A stretch of 64,000 nt of DNA from Coriobacteriia bacterium (GCA_030530145.1 JAUMVN010000007.1:24048-88047); one strand, 5' to 3'; positions 9,800-18,708 are shown, counted from the stretch's first letter. Translations and numbers: made by a program. Notes: generated from the sequence alone by a model not told the origin.

Positions 9800-9926
9800 G
9801 CTCTTTCCTTACCTTCGGTGGTCATGGGACACGTGAGGCACCCTTTGCCCCAACCCCAGCGGACCACGTCCTTTACCTGCTGTTTTGCGTGGAGACACAG
9901 TCGTCCCCAAACTTCACAGCTTGTCT

Positions 9927-9955
9927 ACTATACACGCGCGCGGGCGGGTTCACAA
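9927..9955 (-). promoter_or_regulatory. Promoter of the rplC (S10-type) operon
   Basis: On the minus strand a -35 hexamer TTGTGA (rc of 9950-9955) is followed after 17 bp by TATAGT (rc of 9927-9932). A GGATACGCCCGG element (rc of 10009-10020) lies 53 bp further upstream. This is the only good sigma-70-type match before rplC. Confidence 0.75.
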
Positions 9956-10008
9956 TCTCTACGCAGAACTTTTTCGGGTATCTACCTGCGGCTCGAATTT
10001 CCCCGCAG

Positions 10009-10020
10009 CCGGGCGTATCC
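10009..10020 (-). promoter_or_regulatory. GGATACGCCCGG upstream element (rplC operon)
   Basis: Twelve bases identical to elements upstream of the rpsL promoter (24391-24402) and the tRNA-tuf promoter (47277-47288). The flank CTGCGGGGAAAT also matches theirs in part. Its role is not known to me; the placement suggests an activator site or part of a shared promoter class. Confidence 0.55.
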
Positions 10021-10042
10021 ATCCCGCGCCGCGGCCGCCGCT

Positions 10043-10186
10043 CCTCTCCCCGAGTTCGGAAGGCTTCCAAACTTGGGAAGGCTTCCGAACTTTGGTTTAC
10101 TTCTGTATATGCGCAGGTAGACGGCTTGTCGCTGCTGGCAAGACGGACGTTGGCAAGTTTGGAAGCCTTCCGAACTCGGGGAGAGG
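10043..10186 (+). mobile_element. MITE-like element, copy 1 (144 bp, 33-bp perfect terminal inverted repeats)
   Basis: The 33 bases at 10043-10075 (beginning CCTCTCCCCGAGTTCGGAAG) are the exact reverse complement of 10154-10186. The interior holds a further TTCCGAAC-type half hairpin and the stretch TTTACTTCTGTATATGCGCA followed by GGTAGACGGCTTG, shared almost unchanged with copy 2 at 20689-20816. It has no coding capacity. It lies upstream of the rplC promoter and downstream of accDA. Whether it moves is inference. Confidence 0.8.
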
Positions 10187-10472
10187 GGCAGCGACGGGAG
10201 GCGCAGCGGGGCTACGGTACTTCTTGCCACATAAACGCGGAGCCGGCGACGTCGCGAGCAGGTGGCGCCACAGAACCGCAGCTCGGGCGACGTGAATTCG
10301 GCTTCTCGCTACAGAACAGCGCCCCCGGCGACAGCTAAACGTCGCCGGGGGCGCTGTTCTGTGGCGAGAAGTGCGGCGCTTGTCGCCGAAGGCGCTGTTT
10401 TGTGGCTTGTCGCGACGACGACGCCCCTCTCCCAAGTTTGGCAGTCTTCCGAACTTGGGAGAGGGGGCGCTT
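10187..10472. repeat. Palindrome cluster downstream of accDA
   Basis: Two strong palindromes are present. 10311-10332 and 10341-10362 are a perfect 22-bp inverted repeat (ACAGAACAGCGCCCCCGGCG core), extendable with one mismatch to about 32-bp arms (10301-10373). 10423-10441 and 10449-10468 form a hairpin with AAGTTTGG/CCGAACTT arms related to the MITE-like repeat. The motif GCGCTGTTYTGTGGC recurs in degenerate form at about 10265 and 10390. No gene is seen. The second hairpin lies just past the accDA stop and may help end that operon, but it has no T-run in that direction. Confidence 0.75.
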
Positions 10473-12230
10473 TTACGCCAGGCGGTCGGAGCCGATGGCG
10501 CGGAGCTTCTCGTAGCGGCGGCGCTCGAGCTCGTCGGCGGGCAGGGCAAGAAGGTCCTCAAAGGCCGCGGAGACCTCGCGCATGAGGTCGCGCGCGAGCT
10601 CGTCGCGCGACAGCCCGGCGTCGTCGATCACGCCGTCCACGAGCCCGAGCTTCTGGAGCTCCGGGGCCGTGAGCGCGAGCGCAGCGGCGGCGCCCCCCGC
10701 GCGCTTGGGGTCCTTCCACAGGATCGACGCGCAGGCCTCGGGGCTCACCACCGAGAGCACCGAGCTCCCCAGCATGAGGAGCTTGTCGGCGACGCACAGC
10801 GCGAGCGCGCCGCCGCTGCCGCCCTCGCCCGTGACCACGCTCACGACGGGGACCTTGAGCCCGCTCATGGCAACGAGGTTGTGGGCGATGGCCTCCCCCT
10901 GCCCGCGCTCCTCGGCCCCGATGCCGCAGTAGGCGCCCGAGGTGTCGACCAGGCACAGGACGGGACGGCCGAACTTCTCGGCCTGTCGCATAAGGCGCAG
11001 CGCCTTGCGGTACCCCTCCGGGTGCGCCATGCCGAAATTGCGGCGCACCCGCTCCTTCGTCGTGGTGCCGCGCTCGATGGCGATCACCGTGAGCGGGCGG
11101 CCGTCTTTCCAGCCGATGCCGGCCACCACGGCCGCGTCGTCGCCGTACAGGCGGTCGCCGTGGAGCTCGACGAAGCCGTCGAGGCCGTGCTCGATGATCT
11201 CCGACGCGGTCGCGCGCTCGGCGGACCGCGTGAGCTTGACGATGTCGTAGGGGCTCTTCGCGGCCGCAGCCACAACCGCGGCCGCGCCCTTATCCTTGCC
11301 CTTGGCTTTTCCACCGCGCTTGGCGGCCGGCCGGCTCTCGCGCGCGCCCCCGAACCCATGGGGCGCGCCCTCGCCCGGGGCCTTTCCCGCATGAAGCGCG
11401 AGCAGCTCGGCCAGCGTCGCGGCCATGTCCGCGCGCGCCACGATCGCGTCGCAGAACCCGTGCTCCAGGATGAACTCCGAGCGCTGGAAACCAGCAGGGA
11501 GCTTCTTTCGGGCGGTCTGCTCGATCACGCGCGGCCCGGCGAAGGCCACGAGCGCGCCCGGCTCGGCGAGGGTGATGTCGCCCTCCATGGCGAAGCTCGC
11601 CGTGACGCCGCCCGTCGTGGGGTCGGTGAGCACGCAGACGTAGAGAAGTCCGGCCTCTGAATGGCGCCGAACGGCCGCCGATATCTTTGCCATCTGCATG
11701 AGTGAGGTCACGCCCTCCTGCATGCGCGCGCCGCCGGAGACCGTGAAGCCGACGACGGGCAGGCCGAGTTCGGCGGCCCTCTCGAACACGCGGCAGACCT
11801 TCTCGCCGACGACCGAGCCCATGGAACCCATCATGAAGTCCGCGTTCATGAAGAAGAGCGCGCACTCCCGGCCGCCGATGCGACCGCGGCCGCAGACCAC
11901 GGCGTCGTTCTCGCCCGAGGACTCGCGCGCGGCCCCGAGCTTCTCCTTGTATCCCGGAAAGCCGAGGAAGTCGACGGCGCGCAGGCCGGCGTCCCATTCC
12001 TCGAAGCTCCCCGCGTCCACGGTCATGCGCATCCGCTGGCGCCCCGACACGCGCAGGTGCTTGCCGCAGCGCGGGCAGACCTCCAGGTTCGCCCGCAGGT
12101 CCTCCTCGTCGATGGCGCGCCGGCAGCCCGGGCACTTGACGAGCACGTGGCGCGCGGGGAACTCGGCGCAGACCTCGGTCATGGGGGCCTCGAGCGTGTT
12201 CAGCGCATGCGCGATCCTATCGCTCAGCAT
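10473..12230 (-). CDS. accDA: Acetyl-CoA carboxylase carboxyltransferase, fused beta and alpha subunits (AccDA)
   Basis: Transfers CO2 from carboxybiotin to acetyl-CoA to make malonyl-CoA. The 585 residues are a fusion. Residues ~1-290 are AccD-like, with the zinc ribbon CPGC...CPRC (about 33-54) and the FTVSGGARMQEG crotonase core. An Ala/Lys-rich linker (~295-330) follows, then an AccA-like half with IAIERGTTTKERVRRNFG and GEGGSGGALAL. In most bacteria these are two chains. The start overlaps the accC end by 14 nt; MTEVCAEF 16 residues further in is an alternative start. It is the last gene of the fab operon. Confidence 0.93.
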   Translation of the reverse strand: MLSDRIAHALNTLEAPMTEVCAEFPARHVLVKCPGCRRAIDEEDLRANLEVCPRCGKHLRVSGRQRMRMTVDAGSFEEWDAGLRAVDFLGFPGYKEKLGAARESSGENDAVVCGRGRIGGRECALFFMNADFMMGSMGSVVGEKVCRVFERAAELGLPVVGFTVSGGARMQEGVTSLMQMAKISAAVRRHSEAGLLYVCVLTDPTTGGVTASFAMEGDITLAEPGALVAFAGPRVIEQTARKKLPAGFQRSEFILEHGFCDAIVARADMAATLAELLALHAGKAPGEGAPHGFGGARESRPAAKRGGKAKGKDKGAAAVVAAAAKSPYDIVKLTRSAERATASEIIEHGLDGFVELHGDRLYGDDAAVVAGIGWKDGRPLTVIAIERGTTTKERVRRNFGMAHPEGYRKALRLMRQAEKFGRPVLCLVDTSGAYCGIGAEERGQGEAIAHNLVAMSGLKVPVVSVVTGEGGSGGALALCVADKLLMLGSSVLSVVSPEACASILWKDPKRAGGAAAALALTAPELQKLGLVDGVIDDAGLSRDELARDLMREVSAAFEDLLALPADELERRRYEKLRAIGSDRLA

Positions 12231-13560
12231 AGATGTGCTCCATCAAATCGGTGTGGTAGTTGCCGGACAGGAACTCCTCGTTGGAAAGAATCCGCAGCTG
12301 AAGGTCGCTGTTCTCCTCGACGCCCTCGATCACGAGCTCGCCCAGAGAGGAGCGCATCTTTCGGATGGCGCCGTCGCGCGTGGGCGCGCAGACGATGACC
12401 TTGGCGAGCATGGAGTCGTAGTACGGGGGCACGGAGGCGCCGGGGAAGAGCGCGGAGTCGAAGCGCACGCGGGGCCCTCCGGGCACGTGCAGCATCGTGA
12501 CGGTGCCGCAGGAGGGAAGAAACTCCGGGGTCTCGGCGTTGATGCGGCACTCCATGGCGTGGTTCTTGACGGGGACGTCCTCCTGCGAGAAGGGCAGCGG
12601 CTGGCCGGCGGCCACGCGCAGCTGCCACTTGACGAGGTCGACGTCGGCCACGAACTCGGTGACCGGGTGCTCGACCTGCAGGCGGGTGTTCATCTCCATG
12701 AAGTAGAAGCTGCCGTCGTCCGAGTAGAGGAACTCGATCGTGCCCGCGCCCTCGTAGCCCACGGCGCGCGCCAGGTCGCGGGCGGCGCGGTGCATCCGCT
12801 CGCGGACGTCGTCGCGCCCCTCGAGGCACGGCGCCGGGCTCTCCTCGACGAGCTTCTGGTTCCGCCGCTGGACCGAGCACTCGCGCTCGCCCAGCGAGAA
12901 GACGCGCCCCTGCTTGTCGGCCATGATCTGCACCTCGACGTGGTGCGCCGGCGAGACGAACTTCTCCATGTAGCACTCGCCGTCTCCGAAGACCGCCTGC
13001 GCCTCGGAACGGGCCTCGGAGAAGGCCTTCGCGGCGTCCTCGACGCGCTCGACCTTGCGGATGCCCCGGCCGCCGCCGCCCGAGCGGGCCTTGATGAGGA
13101 CGGGGCAGCCGATGCGCGCGGCCTCGCGCTCGGCTTCCTCGGGGCTCCGCAGCAGGTCGCAGCCGGGGACGACGGGGATCCCGGCCGCGCGGGCGGTGCG
13201 GCGGGCGGCGTCCTTATCGCCCATGCGGCTGATGACGTCGGCCGACGGGCCGACGAACGCCAGGCCGCACTTCTCGCACTCGCGCACGAAGCCGGCGTTC
13301 TCGGAGAAGAAGCCGTAGCCGGGGTGGATGGCCTTGGCGCCCGACTTGACGGCGCAGGTGAGAACGGCGTCCTCGTTGAGGTAGCTCTCCGCCAGGCGGG
13401 AGCCGCCGATGCAGTAGGCCTCGTCGGCCAGGCGTACATGGAGCGCCTCGGCGTCCGCCGGTGAGTAGACGGCCACGGTCCGCACGCCCATGTCCCGGCA
13501 CGCGCGGATCACGCGGACGGCGACCTCGCCGCGGTTGGCCACCAGAATCTTGTCGAACAT
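12217..13560 (-). CDS. accC: Acetyl-CoA carboxylase, biotin carboxylase subunit
   Basis: ATP-dependent carboxylation of the biotin on BCCP, the first half-reaction of acetyl-CoA carboxylase. The 447 residues are the normal length. The ATP-grasp signatures are visible: the glycine-rich loop KARSGGGGRGIRKV (~160), HHVEVQIMADKQG (~207) and MNTRLQVEHPVTE (~285). The N-terminal FDKILVANRGEVAVRVIRAC is canonical. GGAGG precedes the ATG. It is 9 nt after fabZ. Confidence 0.97.
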   Translation of the reverse strand: MFDKILVANRGEVAVRVIRACRDMGVRTVAVYSPADAEALHVRLADEAYCIGGSRLAESYLNEDAVLTCAVKSGAKAIHPGYGFFSENAGFVRECEKCGLAFVGPSADVISRMGDKDAARRTARAAGIPVVPGCDLLRSPEEAEREAARIGCPVLIKARSGGGGRGIRKVERVEDAAKAFSEARSEAQAVFGDGECYMEKFVSPAHHVEVQIMADKQGRVFSLGERECSVQRRNQKLVEESPAPCLEGRDDVRERMHRAARDLARAVGYEGAGTIEFLYSDDGSFYFMEMNTRLQVEHPVTEFVADVDLVKWQLRVAAGQPLPFSQEDVPVKNHAMECRINAETPEFLPSCGTVTMLHVPGGPRVRFDSALFPGASVPPYYDSMLAKVIVCAPTRDGAIRKMRSSLGELVIEGVEENSDLQLRILSNEEFLSGNYHTDLMEHIYAER

Positions 13561-13569
13561 CCCAGCCTC

Positions 13570-13992
13570 CTATTTCCGTTGGTCGACCAGGGCAAACGAC
13601 ATGCTCGCCTTGCAGCAGGTCTCCCCGTCGACGCGCGCCTCGCCCTCGCAGAACCTGAAGGCCCCGCGAGAGCGGGTCAGGCGGCAGCGCATCTCGACGG
13701 TGTCGCCCGGGCGAACGGGGCGCTTGAAGCGGACCTTGTCCAGGCTCGTGTAGAGGGGCATCCCGCCGCGGGAGAGCTCGTCGGCAAAGAGGACGCAGCA
13801 GGCCTGGGCGAGCATCTCGCACTGGATAACGCCCGGGACCACGGGGTTTCCGGGGAAGTGCCCCTGGACGAAGTACTCGTCGCCCGTGATGGTCAGCCTG
13901 CCCACGGCCTCGCCGTCGACCAGCTCGGCCTCGTCGAGGAGCAGCATCGGCTCCCGGTGCGGCAGGATGTTCTTGATCTCTTCTTTGTTCAC
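13570..13992 (-). CDS. fabZ: 3-hydroxyacyl-ACP dehydratase FabZ
   Basis: Hot-dog-fold dehydratase that removes water from 3-hydroxyacyl-ACP in each elongation round. In the 140 residues the catalytic histidine is in NILPHREPMLLLD (~12) and the catalytic glutamate in VIQCEMLAQA (~60). The start is GTG with GGAGC a few bases upstream; no in-frame ATG fits better. It lies between accB and accC, the arrangement seen in streptococcal and lactobacillar fab clusters. Confidence 0.96.
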   Translation of the reverse strand: MNKEEIKNILPHREPMLLLDEAELVDGEAVGRLTITGDEYFVQGHFPGNPVVPGVIQCEMLAQACCVLFADELSRGGMPLYTSLDKVRFKRPVRPGDTVEMRCRLTRSRGAFRFCEGEARVDGETCCKASMSFALVDQRK

Positions 13993-14000
13993 TGGGGCTC

Positions 14001-14522
14001 CTAGCCGATCGTCATCAAGCGGCCGCCGTACTCGACGAGCTCGCCGTCGGACGCGTCGATGGAGAGAACCTCGCCGTCCGCCTCGGCGGCGACCTCGTTC
14101 ATGACCTTCATCGCCTCGATGATGCAGAGCGTCTCGCCCTTCTTGACCTTCGAGCCGACGCGGACGAAGGGTTCGGCGCCGGGCGCCGGGGCGGCGTAGT
14201 AGACGCCGACCATGGGGGCCTTGACCTCGTGGGCCTCGGGCTCCTGCGGGGCGGCGGCCTCCCCCGCCTCGGCCGAGGATGCGGGCGCTGCGGGCGCCGC
14301 CGGCGCGGCCGGGGGCGCGGGCGCCGCGGCGAGCGTCGCGATCGGCGCGGCCACGGCAGCGTCCGCCGCGACGACCTGCGGCACCACGACGGCGGGCACG
14401 GGCGCCTGCTCGACGGCGCGCTCGAGCTCGAAGGCGGAGCCGTCCGGCTCCTCGACGCGGACGCGCGTGAGGCCGCGGTCCTCCATGACGTCGGCTATCT
14501 GCGCGATCTTGTTCGAATCCAT
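14001..14522 (-). CDS. accB: Biotin carboxyl carrier protein of acetyl-CoA carboxylase
   Basis: Carries biotin between AccC and AccDA. The 173 residues have a short N-terminal domain, a long Ala/Pro-rich swinging linker (~55-95) and the C-terminal biotinyl domain with the biotinylation motif EAMKVMNE (lysine near 138). I choose the second of two ATGs (MDSNKIAQ) because GGGAGG lies 7 nt upstream of it and only 1 nt from the first (14528); the longer form would overlap the fabF stop as ATGA. BirA at 19911 is the probable modifying enzyme. Confidence 0.95.
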   Translation of the reverse strand: MDSNKIAQIADVMEDRGLTRVRVEEPDGSAFELERAVEQAPVPAVVVPQVVAADAAVAAPIATLAAAPAPPAAPAAPAAPASSAEAGEAAAPQEPEAHEVKAPMVGVYYAAPAPGAEPFVRVGSKVKKGETLCIIEAMKVMNEVAAEADGEVLSIDASDGELVEYGGRLMTIG

Positions 14523-14524
14523 GC

Positions 14525-15772
14525 TCATGCCTCCCTGGCGGCGCGCAGCGCGACGCACGCGTTGTGCCCGCCGAAACCGAGGTTGGTCGAGAGCGCCCAG
14601 GTCAGCTCGCAGGCCACGGCCTCGTTGGGCGTGTAGTCCAGGTCGCACGCGGGGTCGGGCGCGCGGTAGTTGATAGTCGGGGGCACCACGCCGTCCGCGA
14701 GCGCGAGCGCGGACGCCATGACCTCGACGGCGCCGGTCGCCCCGATCATGTGGCCGGTCATGGACTTCGTCGAGCTCACGTGCGCCGCCCGCGCGGCCTT
14801 CTCGCCGAGCGCGCGCTTGAGCCCGAGCGTCTCGGACGAGTCGTTGAGCCTGGTCGAGGTCCCGTGGGCGTTGATGTAGAGGCCTTCCTTGGGACGGACC
14901 CCGCCCTCCTCCACGGCAAGACGGACGGCGCGCGCGATCCCCGCCGCATCCGGGTCGGGGCTCGTTATGTGGTGCGCGTCGTCGGTGTTGCCGTAGCCCA
15001 CGACCTCGGCGTAGATCCTCGCCCCGCGCGCGACGGCGTGGTCCCAGCGCTCGAGCGCGAGGACGCAGCCGCCCTCGCCCATCACGAAGCCGTCACGGTC
15101 CGCGTCGAACGGCCGGCACGCCGTTGCCGGGTCCGGGTTCGTGGTCAGCGCCCGGCAGGCGGTAAAGCCCGAGATGACCTCCGGGAAGATGGCTGCCTCG
15201 GCGCCGCCGGCGAGAATCGCGTCGGCGTAGCCGTGCTTGACGGCGCGGAACGCCTCGCCGACCGCATGGGCCGAGGTGGCGCACGCGGTGACCACCGGCA
15301 GCGTCGGGCCCTTGGCGTTGTGCCGGATGGCGACGTTGCCCGCCGCCATGTTCGGGATCATCATGGCGACCAGGTAGGGAGAGGCGCGCCTCAGGCCTTT
15401 CTTCTCCATAAGGTGCACCTGCTCGGTGTAGGTCTCCACGCCGCCTATGCCGGAGCCGATGTAGACGCCCAGGCGCTCGGGGTCGACGGCGCCCTCCTCG
15501 CCCAGCCCGGAGTCGGCCATCGCCTCGTCGGCGGCCGCCATGGCGAACTGCACGCAGCGGTCGAGGTGCCTGGCCTCGCGGGCGCCGAAGTACGACTCGC
15601 CGTCGAACCCTTTAACCTCCGCCGCCACCTGGACCGCGAAGCCCTCCGCGTCGAACCGGCTGATCCGCCCGATGCCGCAACGGCCGGCGCGCATGGCCTC
15701 CCAGGTGTCGGGCGCCGTGTTCCCAAGCGGTGTGACGGCTCCGATGCCCGTGATCGCCACCCTGTGTTCCAT
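14525..15772 (-). CDS. fabF: 3-oxoacyl-ACP synthase II FabF
   Basis: Condenses malonyl-ACP with growing acyl-ACP chains. The 415 residues have the Cys-His-His triad of KAS II: VTACATSAHAVGEA (Cys ~165), NAHGTSTRLND (His ~305) and STKSMTGHMIGATGA (His ~340), followed by TNLGFGGHNA. The ATG of MEHRVAITGIGAV is preferred, with GGAG 6 nt upstream; an in-frame TTG four codons earlier lies on that ribosome binding site. Confidence 0.97.
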   Translation of the reverse strand: MEHRVAITGIGAVTPLGNTAPDTWEAMRAGRCGIGRISRFDAEGFAVQVAAEVKGFDGESYFGAREARHLDRCVQFAMAAADEAMADSGLGEEGAVDPERLGVYIGSGIGGVETYTEQVHLMEKKGLRRASPYLVAMMIPNMAAGNVAIRHNAKGPTLPVVTACATSAHAVGEAFRAVKHGYADAILAGGAEAAIFPEVISGFTACRALTTNPDPATACRPFDADRDGFVMGEGGCVLALERWDHAVARGARIYAEVVGYGNTDDAHHITSPDPDAAGIARAVRLAVEEGGVRPKEGLYINAHGTSTRLNDSSETLGLKRALGEKAARAAHVSSTKSMTGHMIGATGAVEVMASALALADGVVPPTINYRAPDPACDLDYTPNEAVACELTWALSTNLGFGGHNACVALRAAREA

Positions 15773-15811
15773 CGTCTTCTCCAAACCGGGCCGGCTGGCG
15801 CCGGGCCCTCT

Positions 15812-16582
15812 CTACATCGCCATGCCGCCGTCGACGCGCACGACCTCGCCCGTCACGTACGCGGCGGCGTCGCTTACCAGGAAGCGGACCACGGCCGCCA
15901 CCTCGGCGGGCTCCGCCAGGCGCCTCAGGGGAATCTGCCCCTCGTATCGCTCGACGGCCTCGCCGGGCAGCGCCGCCGTCATATCCGTCCGCACGAACCC
16001 CGGGGCGACCGCGTTCACGGTGACGCCGCGGCCCGCGAGCTCGCGGGCGACCGACTTGGTGAGGCCGACGAGGCCCGCCTTCGACGCGGCGTAGTTGGCC
16101 TGGCCGGCGTTGCCCATGAGCCCCACGACGGACGACATGTTCACGACGCGGCCTCCGCGCTGGCGCATGAGGGGCCGCGCCAGGGCGCGCGTCATGTTGA
16201 AGGCACCCACGAGGTTCACGCCGAGGACGCGCGAGAAGTCCTCGTCCTTCATGCGGGCAAGGGCCCCGTCGCGCGTGACGCCGGCGTTGTTCACCAGGGC
16301 CCAGACCGAGCCGAAGTCGGCAAGAATCGCGTCGACGGTAGCCTTGACCTGCTCAGCGTCCGAGACGTCGCAGCGGTAGGCGCGCGCCGTGGCGCCGAGC
16401 GACTCGCAGGCGGCGACGGCCTCGGCCGCGGCGTCATCGTTGCCCGCGTAGACGAGCGCGACATCGAAGCCGTCGGCGGAAAGTCCTTCCGCAACGGCGC
16501 GGCCGATGCCGCGGGAGGCGCCGGTCACGAGCGCGACGCGGCGAGCGGCGTCCCGCGCGATCGCCGGCTCCTTACCTGCCAT
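15812..16582 (-). CDS. fabG: 3-oxoacyl-ACP reductase FabG
   Basis: NADPH-dependent reduction of 3-ketoacyl-ACP. The 256 residues are a classical short-chain dehydrogenase: cofactor loop TGASRGIG (~15-22), NNAG (~95) and the catalytic set with YAASKAG (Tyr ~162). The ATG lies inside the last codons of fabD (11-nt overlap), with AAAGGA 7 nt upstream. A longer in-frame extension upstream has no ribosome binding site and is part of fabD. Confidence 0.97.
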   Translation of the reverse strand: MAGKEPAIARDAARRVALVTGASRGIGRAVAEGLSADGFDVALVYAGNDDAAAEAVAACESLGATARAYRCDVSDAEQVKATVDAILADFGSVWALVNNAGVTRDGALARMKDEDFSRVLGVNLVGAFNMTRALARPLMRQRGGRVVNMSSVVGLMGNAGQANYAASKAGLVGLTKSVARELAGRGVTVNAVAPGFVRTDMTAALPGEAVERYEGQIPLRRLAEPAEVAAVVRFLVSDAAAYVTGEVVRVDGGMAM

Positions 16583-17537
16583 TCGAGGATCCTTTCCCGC
16601 CCAGCAGCTCATCGGCCACCGCATCGAGCTCCTCGGGGGTCTCGACGTGGTAGGTCCTCGCGTCGCCGAGCGTCCTGCGTACGAGGCCAGACAGCGTGGT
16701 TCCGGGGCCGAGCTCCACGAAAGCGTCCGCGCCCGCGGCCTCCATCGCGCGGAGCGTCTCCACCCATCGGACAGGGCTGGCCACCTGCCCGGAAAGAAGC
16801 GCGGCCGAGGCCTCGGGGTCCGCCGGGTACGGGCACGCCGTGCTGTTGGCGTACACGGGGACGCGCGTCTCCCGCGGCAGGCAGCCCTGCCTCATGAAGG
16901 CCTTAAGCCCGCTGGCCGCAGGCTCCATGTACGGGCTGTGGAACGCGCCCGACACCGTGATCGGCATCGAGCGCCCGCCCGCGCTTCTCACCAGCTCGTC
17001 GAGCTTCTCGCACGCGGCGGGCGACCCCGCGACCGCGGTCTGCATCGGGCTGTTGTAGTTCACCGGCCAGCAGTCTCCGCCGGTTGCCGCCGCGGCCTCG
17101 CGGGCAAGCTCCTCGACCTGCGCTGCATCGAGCTTGACGACGGCGCGCATGGCGCCCGGCCGGGCTGACGCGGCCTCCGCCATGAGCTCGGCCCGGCGGC
17201 ACACGAGGCCGAACCCCGCTTGGTCGCCGAACGCGCCCGCGAAGGTCAAGGCCGCGACCTCGCCGAGCGAGAAGCCCGCCGCCATGTCGGGCTCGACGCC
17301 CCGCTCCTGGAGCGCACGCGCGCACGCCAGGTCGACGGCGAACACGCACGGCTGGGTGTTCGCCGTGAGGGAGAGCTCCTCCTTGGTGGCCGCCCGGCAC
17401 TGGTCGAAGGTCCGGGGGCGCAGGGAATCGGCGACCTCGAAGACGGCGCGGGCCGTAGGCGACGCCGCCGCCAGGGCGACGCCCATGCCGGGGTGCTGGG
17501 CGCCCTGCCCCGCGAAGAGAAACGCTACCTTACCCAT
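16572..17537 (-). CDS. fabD: Malonyl-CoA:ACP transacylase FabD
   Basis: Loads malonyl groups onto ACP. The 321 residues start MGKVAFLFAGQGAQHPGMG; the nucleophile serine is in AAGFSLGEVAAL (~90) and the catalytic histidine in SGAFHSPYM (~200). The GGERM context gives a GGAGGGGAG ribosome binding site right before the ATG. It overlaps the fabK end by 13 nt. Confidence 0.96.
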   Translation of the reverse strand: MGKVAFLFAGQGAQHPGMGVALAAASPTARAVFEVADSLRPRTFDQCRAATKEELSLTANTQPCVFAVDLACARALQERGVEPDMAAGFSLGEVAALTFAGAFGDQAGFGLVCRRAELMAEAASARPGAMRAVVKLDAAQVEELAREAAAATGGDCWPVNYNSPMQTAVAGSPAACEKLDELVRSAGGRSMPITVSGAFHSPYMEPAASGLKAFMRQGCLPRETRVPVYANSTACPYPADPEASAALLSGQVASPVRWVETLRAMEAAGADAFVELGPGTTLSGLVRRTLGDARTYHVETPEELDAVADELLGGKGSSNGR

Positions 17538-18469
17538 GCGCTCCCCTCCGAAAGGACCCGCTCGGCGCCGTCGACAAGGTCGTCGACGATCTCCGCCGCG
17601 CTCTGCCGCCGGCTCACCATGCCCGCGACCTGCCCGCAAAGAAACGACCCGTTCTTGACGTCGCCGTCCTTCGCCGCGCGGCGCAGGGCGCCGGTGCCGA
17701 ACTCCGCGAGCTCCTCCGGGGTGGCGCCCGCGGCCTCGAGCCTTGCGTACTCGTTGGTAAAGCGGGTCTTGAGCGCCCTGACCGGGTGCCCCGTAGAGCG
17801 GCCCGTCGCGCGGGTCGATATATCCTTCGCGCTTATCACCAGCTCTTTGTAGGCGTCCGACACGGTGCACTCGTCCGCCACGAGGAAGCGCGTGCCGACC
17901 TGGACGCCCTGGGCGCGCAGCATGAGCGCGGCCGCCACGCCCCGCCCGTCCGCGATGCCGCCGGCCGCCACGACCGGAATGTCCACGGCATCGACGACCT
18001 GCGGGACGAGCGCCATCGTGGTGAGCTCGCCGATGTGGCCGCCCGACTCGGTGCCCTCGGCCACGACCGCCGCCGCGCCCGCTCGCGCCACGAGCTTTGC
18101 CAGCGCCACCGAGGCAACCACCGGCACGACCTTGACGCCCGCCTCGATCCATGCGCGCATGTACTTGCGCGGGTTCCCCGCGCCGGTGACGACCACCGGG
18201 ACCTTCTCGTCTGCCACGACCTGGGCGACCTCGTCGGCAAACGGGCTCATGAGCATAACGTTCACGCCGAACGGCTTGTCTGTGCGGGCGCGCAGCTCGT
18301 GGATCTGGCCCCGGAGCCATTCCGGGCCCGCGTTCATGGCGGCGATGATCCCGAGGCCGCCCGCCTCGGAAACGGCCGCGGCCAGGGACGCGTCGGCGAT
18401 CCAAGCCATGCCGCCTTGGAAGACGGGCTTCTCGATTCCCAGGGTGTCGCAAAGCGGAGTCCTCAGCAT
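17525..18469 (-). CDS. fabK: Enoyl-ACP reductase II FabK (FMN-dependent)
   Basis: Reduces enoyl-ACP in the last step of each elongation cycle. The 314 residues are a nitronate-monooxygenase-type TIM barrel, not the SDR-type FabI: VFQGGMAWIADASLA, VVTGAGNP, the phosphate-binding EGTESGGHIGE (~150) and VVAAGGIADGRGVAAAL (~185). FabK-bearing bacteria are typically insensitive to triclosan; that is family knowledge, not shown here. GGAG precedes the ATG; it starts 2 nt after the acpP stop. Confidence 0.96.
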   Translation of the reverse strand: MLRTPLCDTLGIEKPVFQGGMAWIADASLAAAVSEAGGLGIIAAMNAGPEWLRGQIHELRARTDKPFGVNVMLMSPFADEVAQVVADEKVPVVVTGAGNPRKYMRAWIEAGVKVVPVVASVALAKLVARAGAAAVVAEGTESGGHIGELTTMALVPQVVDAVDIPVVAAGGIADGRGVAAALMLRAQGVQVGTRFLVADECTVSDAYKELVISAKDISTRATGRSTGHPVRALKTRFTNEYARLEAAGATPEELAEFGTGALRRAAKDGDVKNGSFLCGQVAGMVSRRQSAAEIVDDLVDGAERVLSEGSAWVR

Positions 18470-18471
18470 GG

Positions 18472-18708
18472 CTACTTCTCCAGCTGCTCCTCGACCAGGT
18501 CGACGAACTCGCCGACGGTCGAGGGGGCCGCGTCCTGGGAGATCTGGATATCGAACTCGTCCTCGCAAGCGACGACGACCTCGACCGTCGCCAAGCTGTC
18601 GAGGCCGAGGTCCGACATCGTGGTCTCGCGCGCGAGAGCGACGTCGCCGGCCCCGGCGTTGTCGCGGATGATGTCGCACACGCGGTCGAACGTGGTCTTC
18701 TTGTCCAT
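18472..18708 (-). CDS. acpP: Acyl carrier protein
   Basis: Carries the growing acyl chain on phosphopantetheine. The 78 residues include the modification motif GLDSLATVEVV (Ser ~37) in an acidic helix bundle ending VGEFVDLVEEQLEK. AGGAG lies 7 nt before the ATG of MDKKTTFDRV. Its position between fabH and fabK is that of streptococcal fab clusters. No other ACP gene is in the window. Confidence 0.96.
   Translation of the reverse strand: MDKKTTFDRVCDIIRDNAGAGDVALARETTMSDLGLDSLATVEVVVACEDEFDIQISQDAAPSTVGEFVDLVEEQLEK

Noticed and set aside
10187..10472. CRISPR-like array
   Set aside because: Repeats are palindromic, few and uneven in length, with no spacer pattern and no cas genes.
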